Position numbers and translations under genes: made by a program. This document shows, one piece after another, positions 54,686-63,500 of a stretch of DNA of 64,000 bases. This DNA comes from PALSA-243 sp963743705. GTDB lineage: Bacteria > Acidobacteriota > Terriglobia > Bryobacterales > Bryobacteraceae. Under the pieces are notes generated by a model, which ran no database searches, was not told the origin of the DNA, and was given only the letters and a program-made list of their open reading frames with translations. Each line of letters starts with the position of its first letter. Within the stretch, counting starts at the first letter, position 1. The stretch covers positions 1 to 64,000 of the forward strand of contig CAVUQS010000020.1 of assembly GCA_963743705.1 (NCBI GenBank), in the 5' to 3' direction.

Positions 54686-55438
54686 TTACTTGCCGCCCTT
54701 GGCTTTGGTGGCGTCCGCCTTCAGGCCGTTGCACGCATCCTGAAACGGCTTTTGGAGGTTCGGCTGCGCCAGCAATTTATTGCAGGTGGCAATGGCGTCA
54801 TCATTCTTGCCGCCTTGCTGTTGCGCGGAGGCAAGCCAGACGAAATACGCCGATTGAGGGTCGTCGTTCATCGCCGATGTGAGGGAGGTAATCGCCATGT
54901 CGTATTTCTTGCGCAGTATGTAGAGGCGGCCGATATCGGCATTGGCTTCGGCGATGATGAACTTCTTGCTTTCTTCCCACTGGGCGTCCGGCAGGTTCGG
55001 GTTGGGCTTGGCGGCGGCCTTGGTATTCTCGATCGCCAGATTCAGGTTCTTTTCCGCCTTGGCGAGCTTCTCTTCCTTATCGAGATCGTTTTCGCGCGCG
55101 TGCTTTACGATGGCCTCGCCAATCAACAGCGGCGCCTGAAAACCCTTCGGATCGGCGGCCAGCGCCTGTTCGGCGTAGATTTCGGCCCGGTCGTCGTCAC
55201 CCTTTGCCTGGTAGGAGCGCGCTTCGATAATCAGCGCAAAAGCTTTGAACTGGGTGTCTTTGAATTTGGTCAATAAGTCGTCGGCGGCCTTAATGGCGGC
55301 GTCGTTATCGCCGCTCTGAGCCGCGGTTTGCAGAGCCATGACGGCGTCGTATTCCGGTTTCGACTTGGGCTGCTGCGCCATAAGACAGGCGGCGCCCAGG
55401 ACCATGGCGGCGGCGCCGGCAAGAATCGTTCTTGTCAT
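54686..55438 (-). CDS. Secreted TPR protein
   Basis: A 250-residue exported protein. A signal peptide (MTRTILAGAAAMVLGAACLMAQ) precedes TPR-like helices: AAQSGDNDAAIKAADDLLTKF, GDDDRAEIYAEQALAADP, YDMAITSLTSAMNDDPQSAY. AAGGAG lies 9 bases before the ATG at 55438; an in-frame ATG 6 codons earlier is less well placed. It lies between another TPR gene and rnc on the same strand. It may be part of an envelope assembly complex; function unknown. Confidence 0.8.
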   Translation of the reverse strand: MTRTILAGAAAMVLGAACLMAQQPKSKPEYDAVMALQTAAQSGDNDAAIKAADDLLTKFKDTQFKAFALIIEARSYQAKGDDDRAEIYAEQALAADPKGFQAPLLIGEAIVKHARENDLDKEEKLAKAEKNLNLAIENTKAAAKPNPNLPDAQWEESKKFIIAEANADIGRLYILRKKYDMAITSLTSAMNDDPQSAYFVWLASAQQQGGKNDDAIATCNKLLAQPNLQKPFQDACNGLKADATKAKGGK

Positions 55439-55452
55439 TCGGACTAACTCCT

Positions 55453-56904
55453 TCATTGTTGTTTTGATATTTGCGCCAGCGCTTTATGCGCTTCGGTGAG
55501 GCCGGCCTCGGAGGCGCCCTCAACCTTGATCGCCTGCTGAAAGTATTTTACGGCTTCATCGGGCTCGTTGGCGGCGAGCGAAAGCTTGCCGAGATAGACC
55601 AGAGTCCACGCCTTCACCGGCGGTTCGGGGTCGAGGTCCAGCGTTTTGAGAAAGAGGCGCTCCGCCGATTCGGGGTCTTTTTGCAACGCGGCGATGCGTG
55701 CGAGACCGTAATAGGCCGAGGCGTGCATGGCCTTGATATCGGTCTGCTGCAGCACGGCGAGATAGGTTGCCTTGGCTTTGTCGAGATCGCGCGCGGTATA
55801 AAGCTTTTCGGCGTCGTCGAGCGTCTTGGCTGCGCCTGTTAGCGCCGGCGGCGCGGGCTCGGCCACTTGCACCATGCGTTCCGGCGTGCGCTGCATGTCG
55901 AACGTCACTTGCGACAGGCGTTGATCTTCCGCCGCCACGTCCATACTCAGCAGCATGTCTTTGTAAAAGCCGCTCATCGCCAGTTCCTGCTTCTCATATT
56001 CGGGAAGGTGTTCGAAGAAAAAGGGCGCGAGCAGGATGCCCTGACGCAAGGCCGTCTGCACTTCCGCGGGGTTGTGATCGAGGCGCGCTTCCACCGCTTT
56101 CACCAGCGATTCGCTGGCGAGCTGCAGAAAATCGTTGCGCAGCGATTCGTCCAGAGCGCGCGCACGGAAGGCGTGATCGGCGAGTCCTTTTTTGCGCTCG
56201 AGGAGATCGGCGTTATGCGTCGCTAGCGGGTCAAGCAGGTAATGCAGGTAGGCGTGGCGGACTTCGAAAATGTGTGGCTCGGGCGATGGCGTAATGACGA
56301 TGGTGTACTGCAGGCCGTAGCTGCGGGTGTGAACCTGGTTGGGCGCGCCTAGCAGTTCCAGCAGAATCTGGAAGCGGCCGCCGTTGATGCCCGAGGTCTG
56401 CTGCCGCAAATAGACGTTGACCTGCAGCACCGAGTCAATTACGCGCGAGTGATAGCGGGCCAGCGACTGATTGATTTCCGGCTGCGCACGCTTCCATAGG
56501 TCGTCGATGTGGGCTTCCCTGTAAAACGCGGCCAGCAGCGGGCCGATGCGAGAGACGGCGGCGGCGTCAGGCGGCACTTCCAAATCGCGCTTCTTGATGT
56601 TGAAGCTGGGAGGCCCCTCGCAAGTGAGCGCGTAAGAAATATACGGGCTGATTTGATTGTGCTTGGCGTAGAAATCCTTGATCGCCGTGAGCGAAGGAAT
56701 ATTCATCTTCGCCAGTTCGTCGCGCACTTCTTTGCGCAAGGGGCTATTGTGGGGCGAATCGATCAGGGAATCGTAGCCCGCGGCGTTAAGCGCCGCCATT
56801 ACGGTGAACAGAGTCGGACTTGCGTCAAGCTGCCCGAGTTCCGGTTGTTGTGCGAAGGCCGCGCCTGCGGCCATTAGAATGGCTGGGAGAAAATAACGGT
56901 GCAA
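55453..56904 (-). CDS. Secreted protein with a C-terminal TPR region
   Basis: A 483-residue exported protein. A signal peptide (LPAILMAAGAAFAQ) is followed by an uncharacterised helical region (residues ~25-330) containing many conserved-looking acidic and aromatic residues (PYISYALTCEGPPSFN). TPR-like repeats close it: EKLYTARDLDKAKATYLAVL, YYGLARIAALQKDPESAERL and YLGKLSLAANEPDEAVKYFQ. It starts at a TTG. It abuts the second TPR gene. I recognise no named family for the N-terminal part; a metallopeptidase was considered, but no zinc motif is visible. Confidence 0.75.
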   Translation of the reverse strand: MHRYFLPAILMAAGAAFAQQPELGQLDASPTLFTVMAALNAAGYDSLIDSPHNSPLRKEVRDELAKMNIPSLTAIKDFYAKHNQISPYISYALTCEGPPSFNIKKRDLEVPPDAAAVSRIGPLLAAFYREAHIDDLWKRAQPEINQSLARYHSRVIDSVLQVNVYLRQQTSGINGGRFQILLELLGAPNQVHTRSYGLQYTIVITPSPEPHIFEVRHAYLHYLLDPLATHNADLLERKKGLADHAFRARALDESLRNDFLQLASESLVKAVEARLDHNPAEVQTALRQGILLAPFFFEHLPEYEKQELAMSGFYKDMLLSMDVAAEDQRLSQVTFDMQRTPERMVQVAEPAPPALTGAAKTLDDAEKLYTARDLDKAKATYLAVLQQTDIKAMHASAYYGLARIAALQKDPESAERLFLKTLDLDPEPPVKAWTLVYLGKLSLAANEPDEAVKYFQQAIKVEGASEAGLTEAHKALAQISKQQ

Positions 56905-56949
56905 AGGTAAAACCGCCGATCACTCTAGTTTAGCCGAAAAGGCCGGTTG

Positions 56950-58776
56950 CTACTTGCCGCGCAGCACGAATTCCACGCCCCCCAGAACGCTTCGCCCCGG
57001 CATCACGACGCCCTGAATTTCCTGGTAGGACGTGCTGGTAATATTTGCAAGCTGCAGGAAGGGATGCACCTTCCCGCGGGTCCACGCCGCGTAGAGATCC
57101 CACAGCGCGTAGGGGGTTTGCGAGATGCGGTTCAGCACGCCGATTCGCGTGCGGAAAGCGATTTGCCCGGGTAGTTCGCCTGCCCATGCCACCACGCCCG
57201 AACTGCTCGGGTAGTTGAAGTTGTATTTGGTTTCGGCGAACGGAATAGTGTTCTGCTGGCCCAGCAACCAGGTGTACAGCACTTCGACCGTCTGGCCGCG
57301 CGCCACCAGATAGCGCAGCGAGGTTTCGACGCCGGTGAAGTTCAAGCTATCGATGTTGAGGGCCTGCCACAGCGCGGTGGGCGACGCGCGGTAGTAATCG
57401 ATGCCGTCGCGCAGGCGGCGCTCGAAGACGGCGCCTTCCGCGGTGAGACGGCCCGCGGGGACCCAATCGATTCCGGCTTCGTACGTCCAGGCGCGCTCGG
57501 GCTTGAGATTCGGGTTGCCGATGTTGGCGGGGTCGGAATAGTAAAGGTCGGTATAACTCGGCACGCGAAACGCGCGGCTGGCGGAGGCGCGCACTTTGAA
57601 CGCCGGTGAAAGCCAGTAGCCGCCCGCGACGGTGGGCGAAAATTCGCCGGAGTAGCGGCGATAGAACTCTTCGCGCGCGGCGATGGAGAGCGAAAAGCGC
57701 GGAATGCCGCGCAGATCGACCGCGGCGTAAACCGCTCCGCGGCTGCGCGAGTGGTCGCCCAGGTTATTGCTCACGATGGATTCGTGCAGCGCTTCGGCGC
57801 CATAGGAAACCGTCACGCCGGGCTTGACCGTTTGATGACGCCGCAATGCGCCCTGGTAGCTCTCGTCGGAGTGATGATTGGCGTAGATTTCGGGCTGGTA
57901 GCGGTAGAGCACAAAAAGATCGCTGTGCCGGCGGTAGGCGAAACTCGCGTCGGTGTCCTGGCCCAGGGCCTGGGTGTAGCCCAGCCACCATGTCTTGGTG
58001 TCTTCCCAGGAGGGATACGCGCCGTAGAACTGGTCGGCGCCGAACGGGTGGTCCATGTAAGCGAGCGTGAGATTGCTGACGCCCAGCTTGGAGGTGAAAA
58101 GCGTGGTGGAAGCGAACTGCAAGTTGCGGTAATCGCGATCGGGAATGAAGCCGGTAGAGAAATCGCGCGAGAACGAGAGCTGCTCGGAGAGCTTGCCGAA
58201 GGTATCGGCGACGGAAACACGCTGTTCGTTCGCGCCGAAGTTGCCGACCGCCGTTCGCAGGCGGAGTTCGAGCTTGTCGGGCGGTTCGGCGATCACGTTG
58301 ACCACCCCCGCGACGGCGTCCGACCCGTAGATGGTCGAGCCCGATCCGCGCAGCACTTCGATGCGCGAGACCGAATCGAGCGGCACCGGGATATCCATGT
58401 CGTGATGGCCGCTTTGAACGTCGTTGAGGCGCAGGCCGTTGAGCAGGACGAGCGTCTGGCCGAAGCTGCCCCCACGGATCGAGAGATCGGTTTGCACGCC
58501 GCCGGGCGCGCGTTCCTGCAGGTCGAGCGAAGGATCCATCCGCAACAGATCGGCGAGCGTGTCGAGGACAAGCTGTGCGCCGCGCGCGTTCATGATGCTG
58601 AGCGAGCGGTCGAGCTCATCGAGCGTCAACGGCTCGAACGTGCCGGTGACGACGACGGTTTGCGGAGGCGCTTGGGGCACCTGCTGGGGCAGTGTTGACG
58701 GAGCTTGTTGCGGTTGGGTTTGCGCAATTAATGCGTAGGTAGACACCAACAGGGTGAAAAGAATTCGACGCGGCAA
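56950..58776 (-). CDS. TonB-dependent outer-membrane receptor (BtuB-like)
   Basis: A 608-residue outer-membrane receptor. A signal peptide (ILFTLLVSTYALIAQ) and a Pro/Gln-rich segment precede a plug domain: VVVTGTFEPLTLDELDRS with the TonB-box-like region, then SIRGGSFGQTLVLLNGLRLND and IEVLRGSGSTIYGSDAVAGVVNVI. The 22-strand barrel ends at FVLRGK. The plug resembles BtuB-type receptors for cobalamin, but no B12 riboswitch precedes it. It lies 18 bases after the GT39-like gene on the same strand. The cargo is not evident. Confidence 0.88.
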   Translation of the reverse strand: MPRRILFTLLVSTYALIAQTQPQQAPSTLPQQVPQAPPQTVVVTGTFEPLTLDELDRSLSIMNARGAQLVLDTLADLLRMDPSLDLQERAPGGVQTDLSIRGGSFGQTLVLLNGLRLNDVQSGHHDMDIPVPLDSVSRIEVLRGSGSTIYGSDAVAGVVNVIAEPPDKLELRLRTAVGNFGANEQRVSVADTFGKLSEQLSFSRDFSTGFIPDRDYRNLQFASTTLFTSKLGVSNLTLAYMDHPFGADQFYGAYPSWEDTKTWWLGYTQALGQDTDASFAYRRHSDLFVLYRYQPEIYANHHSDESYQGALRRHQTVKPGVTVSYGAEALHESIVSNNLGDHSRSRGAVYAAVDLRGIPRFSLSIAAREEFYRRYSGEFSPTVAGGYWLSPAFKVRASASRAFRVPSYTDLYYSDPANIGNPNLKPERAWTYEAGIDWVPAGRLTAEGAVFERRLRDGIDYYRASPTALWQALNIDSLNFTGVETSLRYLVARGQTVEVLYTWLLGQQNTIPFAETKYNFNYPSSSGVVAWAGELPGQIAFRTRIGVLNRISQTPYALWDLYAAWTRGKVHPFLQLANITSTSYQEIQGVVMPGRSVLGGVEFVLRGK

Positions 58777-58794
58777 AAACCATTTTAACCTGTA

Positions 58795-60195
58795 TTAATT
58801 TACGCGCTTGTAAACTGCCAGGTCGCCGAAGGATTGCGCCAGTTCATAATGCGCGGGGCAGTATTCTTCCCACCAATCGAGAATGCGAGTGGCTGAATTT
58901 TCGCGCATGAGCCAGGACATGGATACATCGACATCGACAATGTACTCAGGCCGGCGCGTTTCGATGTCGCGGATCAGCTCCTCTTGCATGCGCAGCGCAT
59001 ACGGTTGCGGCTCCATCAAGCCGTACATATAGATGTAGCTGGTGGCGGAATGCCGGTGCGAGTAGAAGTAGATTTCCGGCTCCGAGCCGAGTATGGCGAT
59101 GGACGTCTGCGGCGAAGTGTTGGCGCGCAGGTAAGCCGCGGCGGGAATTGCTTCGGGGAAGGGATTCTCGCCCCAGAGTTCGCGCGAGGCTTGCACGGGC
59201 GTCTCGGTGAAGAAGAATTGCCGCTGCGTAAAGATGGAGAATGCGATCGCCGCGGCCAGCGCCCATCGCGCCCAACGATGCGTCACTGTTGCGGCGGCAA
59301 GCAGAGCAACCGCGGGCAACATGGTGATGAAGTAGTGTTCGCGGAAGAGCAGCCCGGGGCATATGGTTAAGAACGAGAAGGCGAGAAACGCGAGTAAAAA
59401 ACGTTTCCGCGCCGCAAGAAATGCGCCGGCCGCGGCCATGATCCAGATCGCCGGGTTGGCCGCCAGAATATCGCCGAATGAGCTGGTGAAGTGCGAAACG
59501 CCTCTGGCGAACGGTACTCGCATGGCATACGCGCGCGCATAGGTGACGGTCCAGAACCAGAAATTGCCAAAGACGCCCGCGCGCCAGAGGATGAGGCAGG
59601 TCACCGCGTAGGGCAAGACGGCCGCCGCGGCGAATCGTAGCAGCGCGCGAATTCCGGCACGGTAGTAGAGCAAATAAGCGGCGCCGAAAAGGATGAAAAA
59701 CACGCCGTGCTGCTTCATCAGGAATGCGATTCCGAACAGCAATCCTGCCCAAGTGAATCGTCGTTCGAACAGCAAGAGCGTTCCACCGAGCGCGAACAGC
59801 GTGACGAAATGCGTCGCGTGGGACGCGGTTCCCACAATGCTGGGGCTGATCGATAACGCAGCGAAGACAGCCGCAGCCGCGACGCCGGCGGCGTCGCTCA
59901 TCAATTTGCGCCCCAGCAGGAACATCAGCACGATACTTGCCGCATTCACCAGCAACAGCCCGATGTGAATGCCGGCAATGGATTGTCCGAACACGGCCAT
60001 GATCACCGCGTGGGCCGCGTATGTGCCCGGCAGTTTCATGTTCGAAGCCAGGCTGTAGGGTGCAATCCCTTCCAGCATCAACTGGCCGGCGTAGGCGTAC
60101 TCGCCCTCGTCGCGCTCCAGGGGAATGGGCAGCAGCCGGACGCGGATCAGCGCCGTCGAGATCAGAATGAGCAGCAGCGCAATCTTGGGAGACAC
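58795..60195 (-). CDS. GT39-like (PMT/ArnT-type) membrane glycosyltransferase
   Basis: A 466-residue polytopic membrane protein with about ten helices. The conserved first-loop motif is PIPLERDEGEYAYAGQLML (residues ~24-42), where the Asp-Glu pair is the catalytic acid of GT39/GT83-type enzymes. The LASNMKLPGTYAAHAV block follows. The frame is open much further upstream, but the GTG at 60195 has AGGA 7 bases upstream and begins with the first helix. It diverges from the PCP_red-like gene with 24 bases between starts. It likely transfers a sugar from a polyprenyl phosphate to a periplasmic acceptor. Confidence 0.85.
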   Translation of the reverse strand: MSPKIALLLILISTALIRVRLLPIPLERDEGEYAYAGQLMLEGIAPYSLASNMKLPGTYAAHAVIMAVFGQSIAGIHIGLLLVNAASIVLMFLLGRKLMSDAAGVAAAAVFAALSISPSIVGTASHATHFVTLFALGGTLLLFERRFTWAGLLFGIAFLMKQHGVFFILFGAAYLLYYRAGIRALLRFAAAAVLPYAVTCLILWRAGVFGNFWFWTVTYARAYAMRVPFARGVSHFTSSFGDILAANPAIWIMAAAGAFLAARKRFLLAFLAFSFLTICPGLLFREHYFITMLPAVALLAAATVTHRWARWALAAAIAFSIFTQRQFFFTETPVQASRELWGENPFPEAIPAAAYLRANTSPQTSIAILGSEPEIYFYSHRHSATSYIYMYGLMEPQPYALRMQEELIRDIETRRPEYIVDVDVSMSWLMRENSATRILDWWEEYCPAHYELAQSFGDLAVYKRVN

Positions 60196-60213
60196 GTGGC
60201 TTCCTATTAGAAT
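60185..60213 (+). promoter_or_regulatory. Leaderless-type promoter for the PCP_red-like gene
   Basis: TTGGGA (60185-60190) and TAGAAT (60208-60213) with a 17-base spacer. Six bases separate the -10 from the GTG, so transcription should start at the start codon itself. It overlaps the start of the divergent GT39-like gene. Confidence 0.55.
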
Positions 60214-60219
60214 AAGACC

Positions 60220-60480
60220 GTGAACTGGAACGATGCAGCGGAAGATTTTCTGAATCAAGTGCTGGCGCAGACGCCGCGGCCCGTGCGCGACTCGACCGAA
60301 TCGCAATTGCGGTCGGCGTCGGAGGCCATGGCGGAGGCGGACGGCAAGAATCGCGTGGGCGTGGAAACGGTGATTGCGGCCTGGGTGGAGAACACGCCGG
60401 AGACCCTGCGCGCCGATCTGCCGCGCCAGATGGAACGCTTCGGTCTCGATCCGGACGAGTACCGCCACCTGTTCGAATAG
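60220..60480 (+). CDS. Small PCP_red-like (PF08369-type) protein
   Basis: An 86-residue protein that resembles the C-terminal helical domain of the light-independent protochlorophyllide reductase B subunit: W3 and a series AAEDFLNQVLAQTPRPVRD, an acidic helix, then GVETVIAAW. The pattern W...A...L...P..VR......E..A......V..E.V..A is visible along the first 55 residues. It is a stand-alone copy, as seen in some non-photosynthetic bacteria, and no other chlorophyll gene is present. Function unknown; it could be a nitrogenase-like maturation accessory or just a shared three-helix fold. It starts with a GTG. Confidence 0.6.
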   Translation: MNWNDAAEDFLNQVLAQTPRPVRDSTESQLRSASEAMAEADGKNRVGVETVIAAWVENTPETLRADLPRQMERFGLDPDEYRHLFE

Positions 60481-60495
60481 GCCCCAACAGGCCGC

Positions 60496-60524
60496 TTGAC
60501 ACATGACTCGGATTCCGATATAAC
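60496..60524 (+). promoter_or_regulatory. Near-consensus sigma-70 promoter of the large permease gene
   Basis: TTGACA (60496-60501) is a perfect -35, followed by a 17-base spacer and TATAAC (60519-60524). The ATG is 9 bases after the -10, so the mRNA would have a leader of about 2-3 bases and no Shine-Dalgarno sequence. This is the best-matching promoter in the window. Confidence 0.75.
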
Positions 60525-60533
60525 GGAAACCGA

Positions 60534-63500
60534 ATGAGACAACCGGTCGCTACGCGCCAGTTTCGCGTTCTCTATCGCGATTTTCTGAAGCGGATGATCG
60601 ATCTCGAGATCCTCTCCGCGCGCGGCGAAGCGCAGACGCTGCTGGTGCAATTCGCGGCCATTCTGGGCGCGCTCAGCTTTGTGATGGCGGTCTACTTGCT
60701 GCCGCGCTATGGAACGTCGCCGCTGCCGCACACGCGCTTGCTGACGCTGGCATGGCTCGACCAAGAATTCCTCATCGGGACGACCATGGCCATTGCGGGA
60801 TTGTTCTCGGTGCTCGCCTGGAACGCGGTCATGCCCGACCGGCGGGACGTTCTGGTATTGGGGCCGCTGCCGGTAAGCACGGCGGTGATCGCCCGTTCGA
60901 AGATCGCTGCGCTGCTGACTTCGCTGGCGGTGAGCGTGGTCGCAATCAACGCATTCACCGGGCTTGGGTATCCGGGCGTCCTTGCGCCTGCAGGAGGCTT
61001 TTTCGGATTTCTGCGGTCGCTGGCGGCTTATTGGATCACCATGGGCGCAGCGGCTCTCTTCATCTGCGCGGCGCTGCTGACAGTGCAGGGAATTGCAGCG
61101 CAGGTCTTAAGTTATCGCGTGTTCCAGCGAGTTTCGAGCTTCCTGCAACTCGCGGCCTTCTTCGTGATCTTGGGCGCGTATTTTCTGAAGCCGCCGCTGG
61201 CGACGATCGCGGGGTTGACGGCGCCTTCGCACCAGCGGCTGCTCGCGTGGATTCCGACGTATTGGTTTCTTGGCCTGTTTCAGACGCTGAACGGCTCGAT
61301 GCATCCGGTGTTCGGACCGTTGGCGGCGCGCGCGTTTTGGGCGTTGGCGATCGTGATCACGTCGGCGGCGACGCTCTATGCGCTCGCATACCGGCGCGTG
61401 TGGCGGCGAATCGTGGAACAGCCGGATATTGCGCCGGGCGATCGATCGCGTCCGGCGGGGGAACTGATGGCGCGTCTCGCCGGCGGCTTGCTGCCGCGCA
61501 GCATCGATCGCGCGATCCTTTTGTTCACGGCGCGGACGATCGCGCGCAGCCGCCAACATCGGCTGGTGCTGGCGGCGTACGCCGGGGTTGCGTTCGCCAT
61601 CGGCCTGGCGTATCTCAAGAGCTATCTCTATGGCGCGCAGAGGCCGTGGGACGCCGACGCGTCGTTGATCGCGCCCAGCGTGGTGATGATGGTGTTCGCA
61701 GTGTTGGGTGCGCGCGCGGTGTTCGCGCTGCCCATCGCGCTTCCGGCCAACTGGGTGTTCCGCATCACGGCGGTGCACAGTCCGCGGGCGTATTTTTCGG
61801 CCGCGCGCAAAGCGTTGGCTGGCGCCGTGGTGATTCCTGTCTGGCTCGCCTGCGCGGCTGTGTATCTTGCGTTGTGGCGCGGCGCGAAACCGTGGCAACA
61901 TCTGCTGACGCTCGCCCTGTTGGGCGCGATTCTGGTCTGCGCGTCGATGGCGCGGTTTCGCAAGATCCCGTTCGCGTGTTCGTATCTGCCGGGCAAAGCC
62001 AACATGAACGTGAGGCTCGGTATTTACGCGCTGCCGTTTTTCCTCTTGTGCGATACCGGCGTTCGCATCGAAGTGGCCGCGTTGCATGCGCCGCTCGGGT
62101 TCGTGGTCTTATTGGCGATTCTGGCGGCGCTCGCGTTCTTGGCCTGGCGGCGAGCGCAGAAGCTCTCCGCCGCGCCGCGCCAGCGGTTGCAGTTCGAAGA
62201 ATTGCCCAAGACCGATTTCACGTGGCTCGGCCTTTCCGAGAGCCCAGCCAGCGAGAGCTATGACACGAGCGTGGATTTCCCACGCGAGCGCGCCTCGCTT
62301 GGAACGGTGTTGGAGCAACTGGCGCGCGACCTGTCGCTTGGCGTTCGCGCGCTGCGCAAAGCGCCGGGATTCAGCACCGCCGCGATTGCGGTGATCGCGC
62401 TGGGCATCGGCGGCAATACCGCGATTTACTCGTTGATTCACGGCGTGCTCACGAGGCCCGCGCCAGGCGTGCGCGCGGAGGGTCTGGTGAATTTCGGCTT
62501 CACCGTTCACGGGCGGCCGGAGGAGCCGGAAGCCAGTTACTTCGAGTACGTGAATTACGTTTACGAGTCGCAGAGCGTAAAGCCGCTGGCGGCGTCCGGG
62601 TTTTCGTTTTTCACGCTTGCGCTTCCCGACGCCAGTTACGAATTGCGCGGTATGCGCGTGACGCAGAATTACTTCGAGACGCTCGGCGTAGGCATCGTCA
62701 GGGGCCGTGGATTCACAACCGAAGAGGCGCGTGGAGCGGAGGGATTGCCGGCAGTGATCGCGTATCACGTTTGGCAGAATCAATTCCACGGCGAGAACGT
62801 GATCGGGCGCGTGGTGGCGCTCAACGGATGCGCGGCAACGATTGTCGGCGTGACCGCGCCCGGGTTCACGGGCACTCACTTTGCGCCGCATTTTGAAGTG
62901 GGCGTTCCACTCGAAGGCTACGCGCGTCTTTGCCGTGGGGCCAGAGATCTGGACGATCAGCGGATGGCGTCGCTCGAAATGATCGGGCGGCTGGCGCCAC
63001 GGCGCTCGCTACGCCAGGCGCAAGCGGAATTCGAGGGGATAGGCAGAATCTTAGATCGCGACTATCCGGACGTAGAGCGGGGCCGCGTGCCCATCCTTGC
63101 CGGCTATTCCGCCACGGCATTTACGCCCATACAAAGAGAGCAAGGCCGGTTATTTGCGGCGGCGCTGAGCGGCGTGGGAATCCTGACGCTGCTCATTGTG
63201 TGCGCGAACGTTGCGAACCTGATGCTGGCACGCTCGGTCGCGAGGCAGCGCGAAATGGCCTTGCGCCGGGCGTTGGGCGCTTCTCACGGGCGGATTCTGC
63301 GGCTGTTGTTCTTCGAGGGGCTGACGCTTTCGATTGTCGCCGCCGCGGCCGCGTGGGTCTTTGCGTGGTGGGCGGCTCGAGCGATCGTGAAGTTGGTTCC
63401 GCCGCTGGCCTCTGGAGTGCGCATCGAGCCGGATTTCACGCCCGATTCGGCGGTGGCGCTCTACGCAATCGCATTGGCTGCCTTGAGCGCTCTGGCGTTC

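Noticed and set aside
56950..58776. Cobalamin link between the TonB receptor and methylmalonyl-CoA mutase
   Set aside because: BtuB-like receptors and a B12 enzyme both occur in the window, but they are 17 kb apart and no B12 riboswitch is visible before the receptor.
60752..62263. 503-codon open frame on the plus strand inside the large permease
   Set aside because: It is in a different frame from the permease, gives an Arg/Gly-rich product with no hydrophobic pattern and no conserved blocks, whereas the permease frame shows clear membrane helices.
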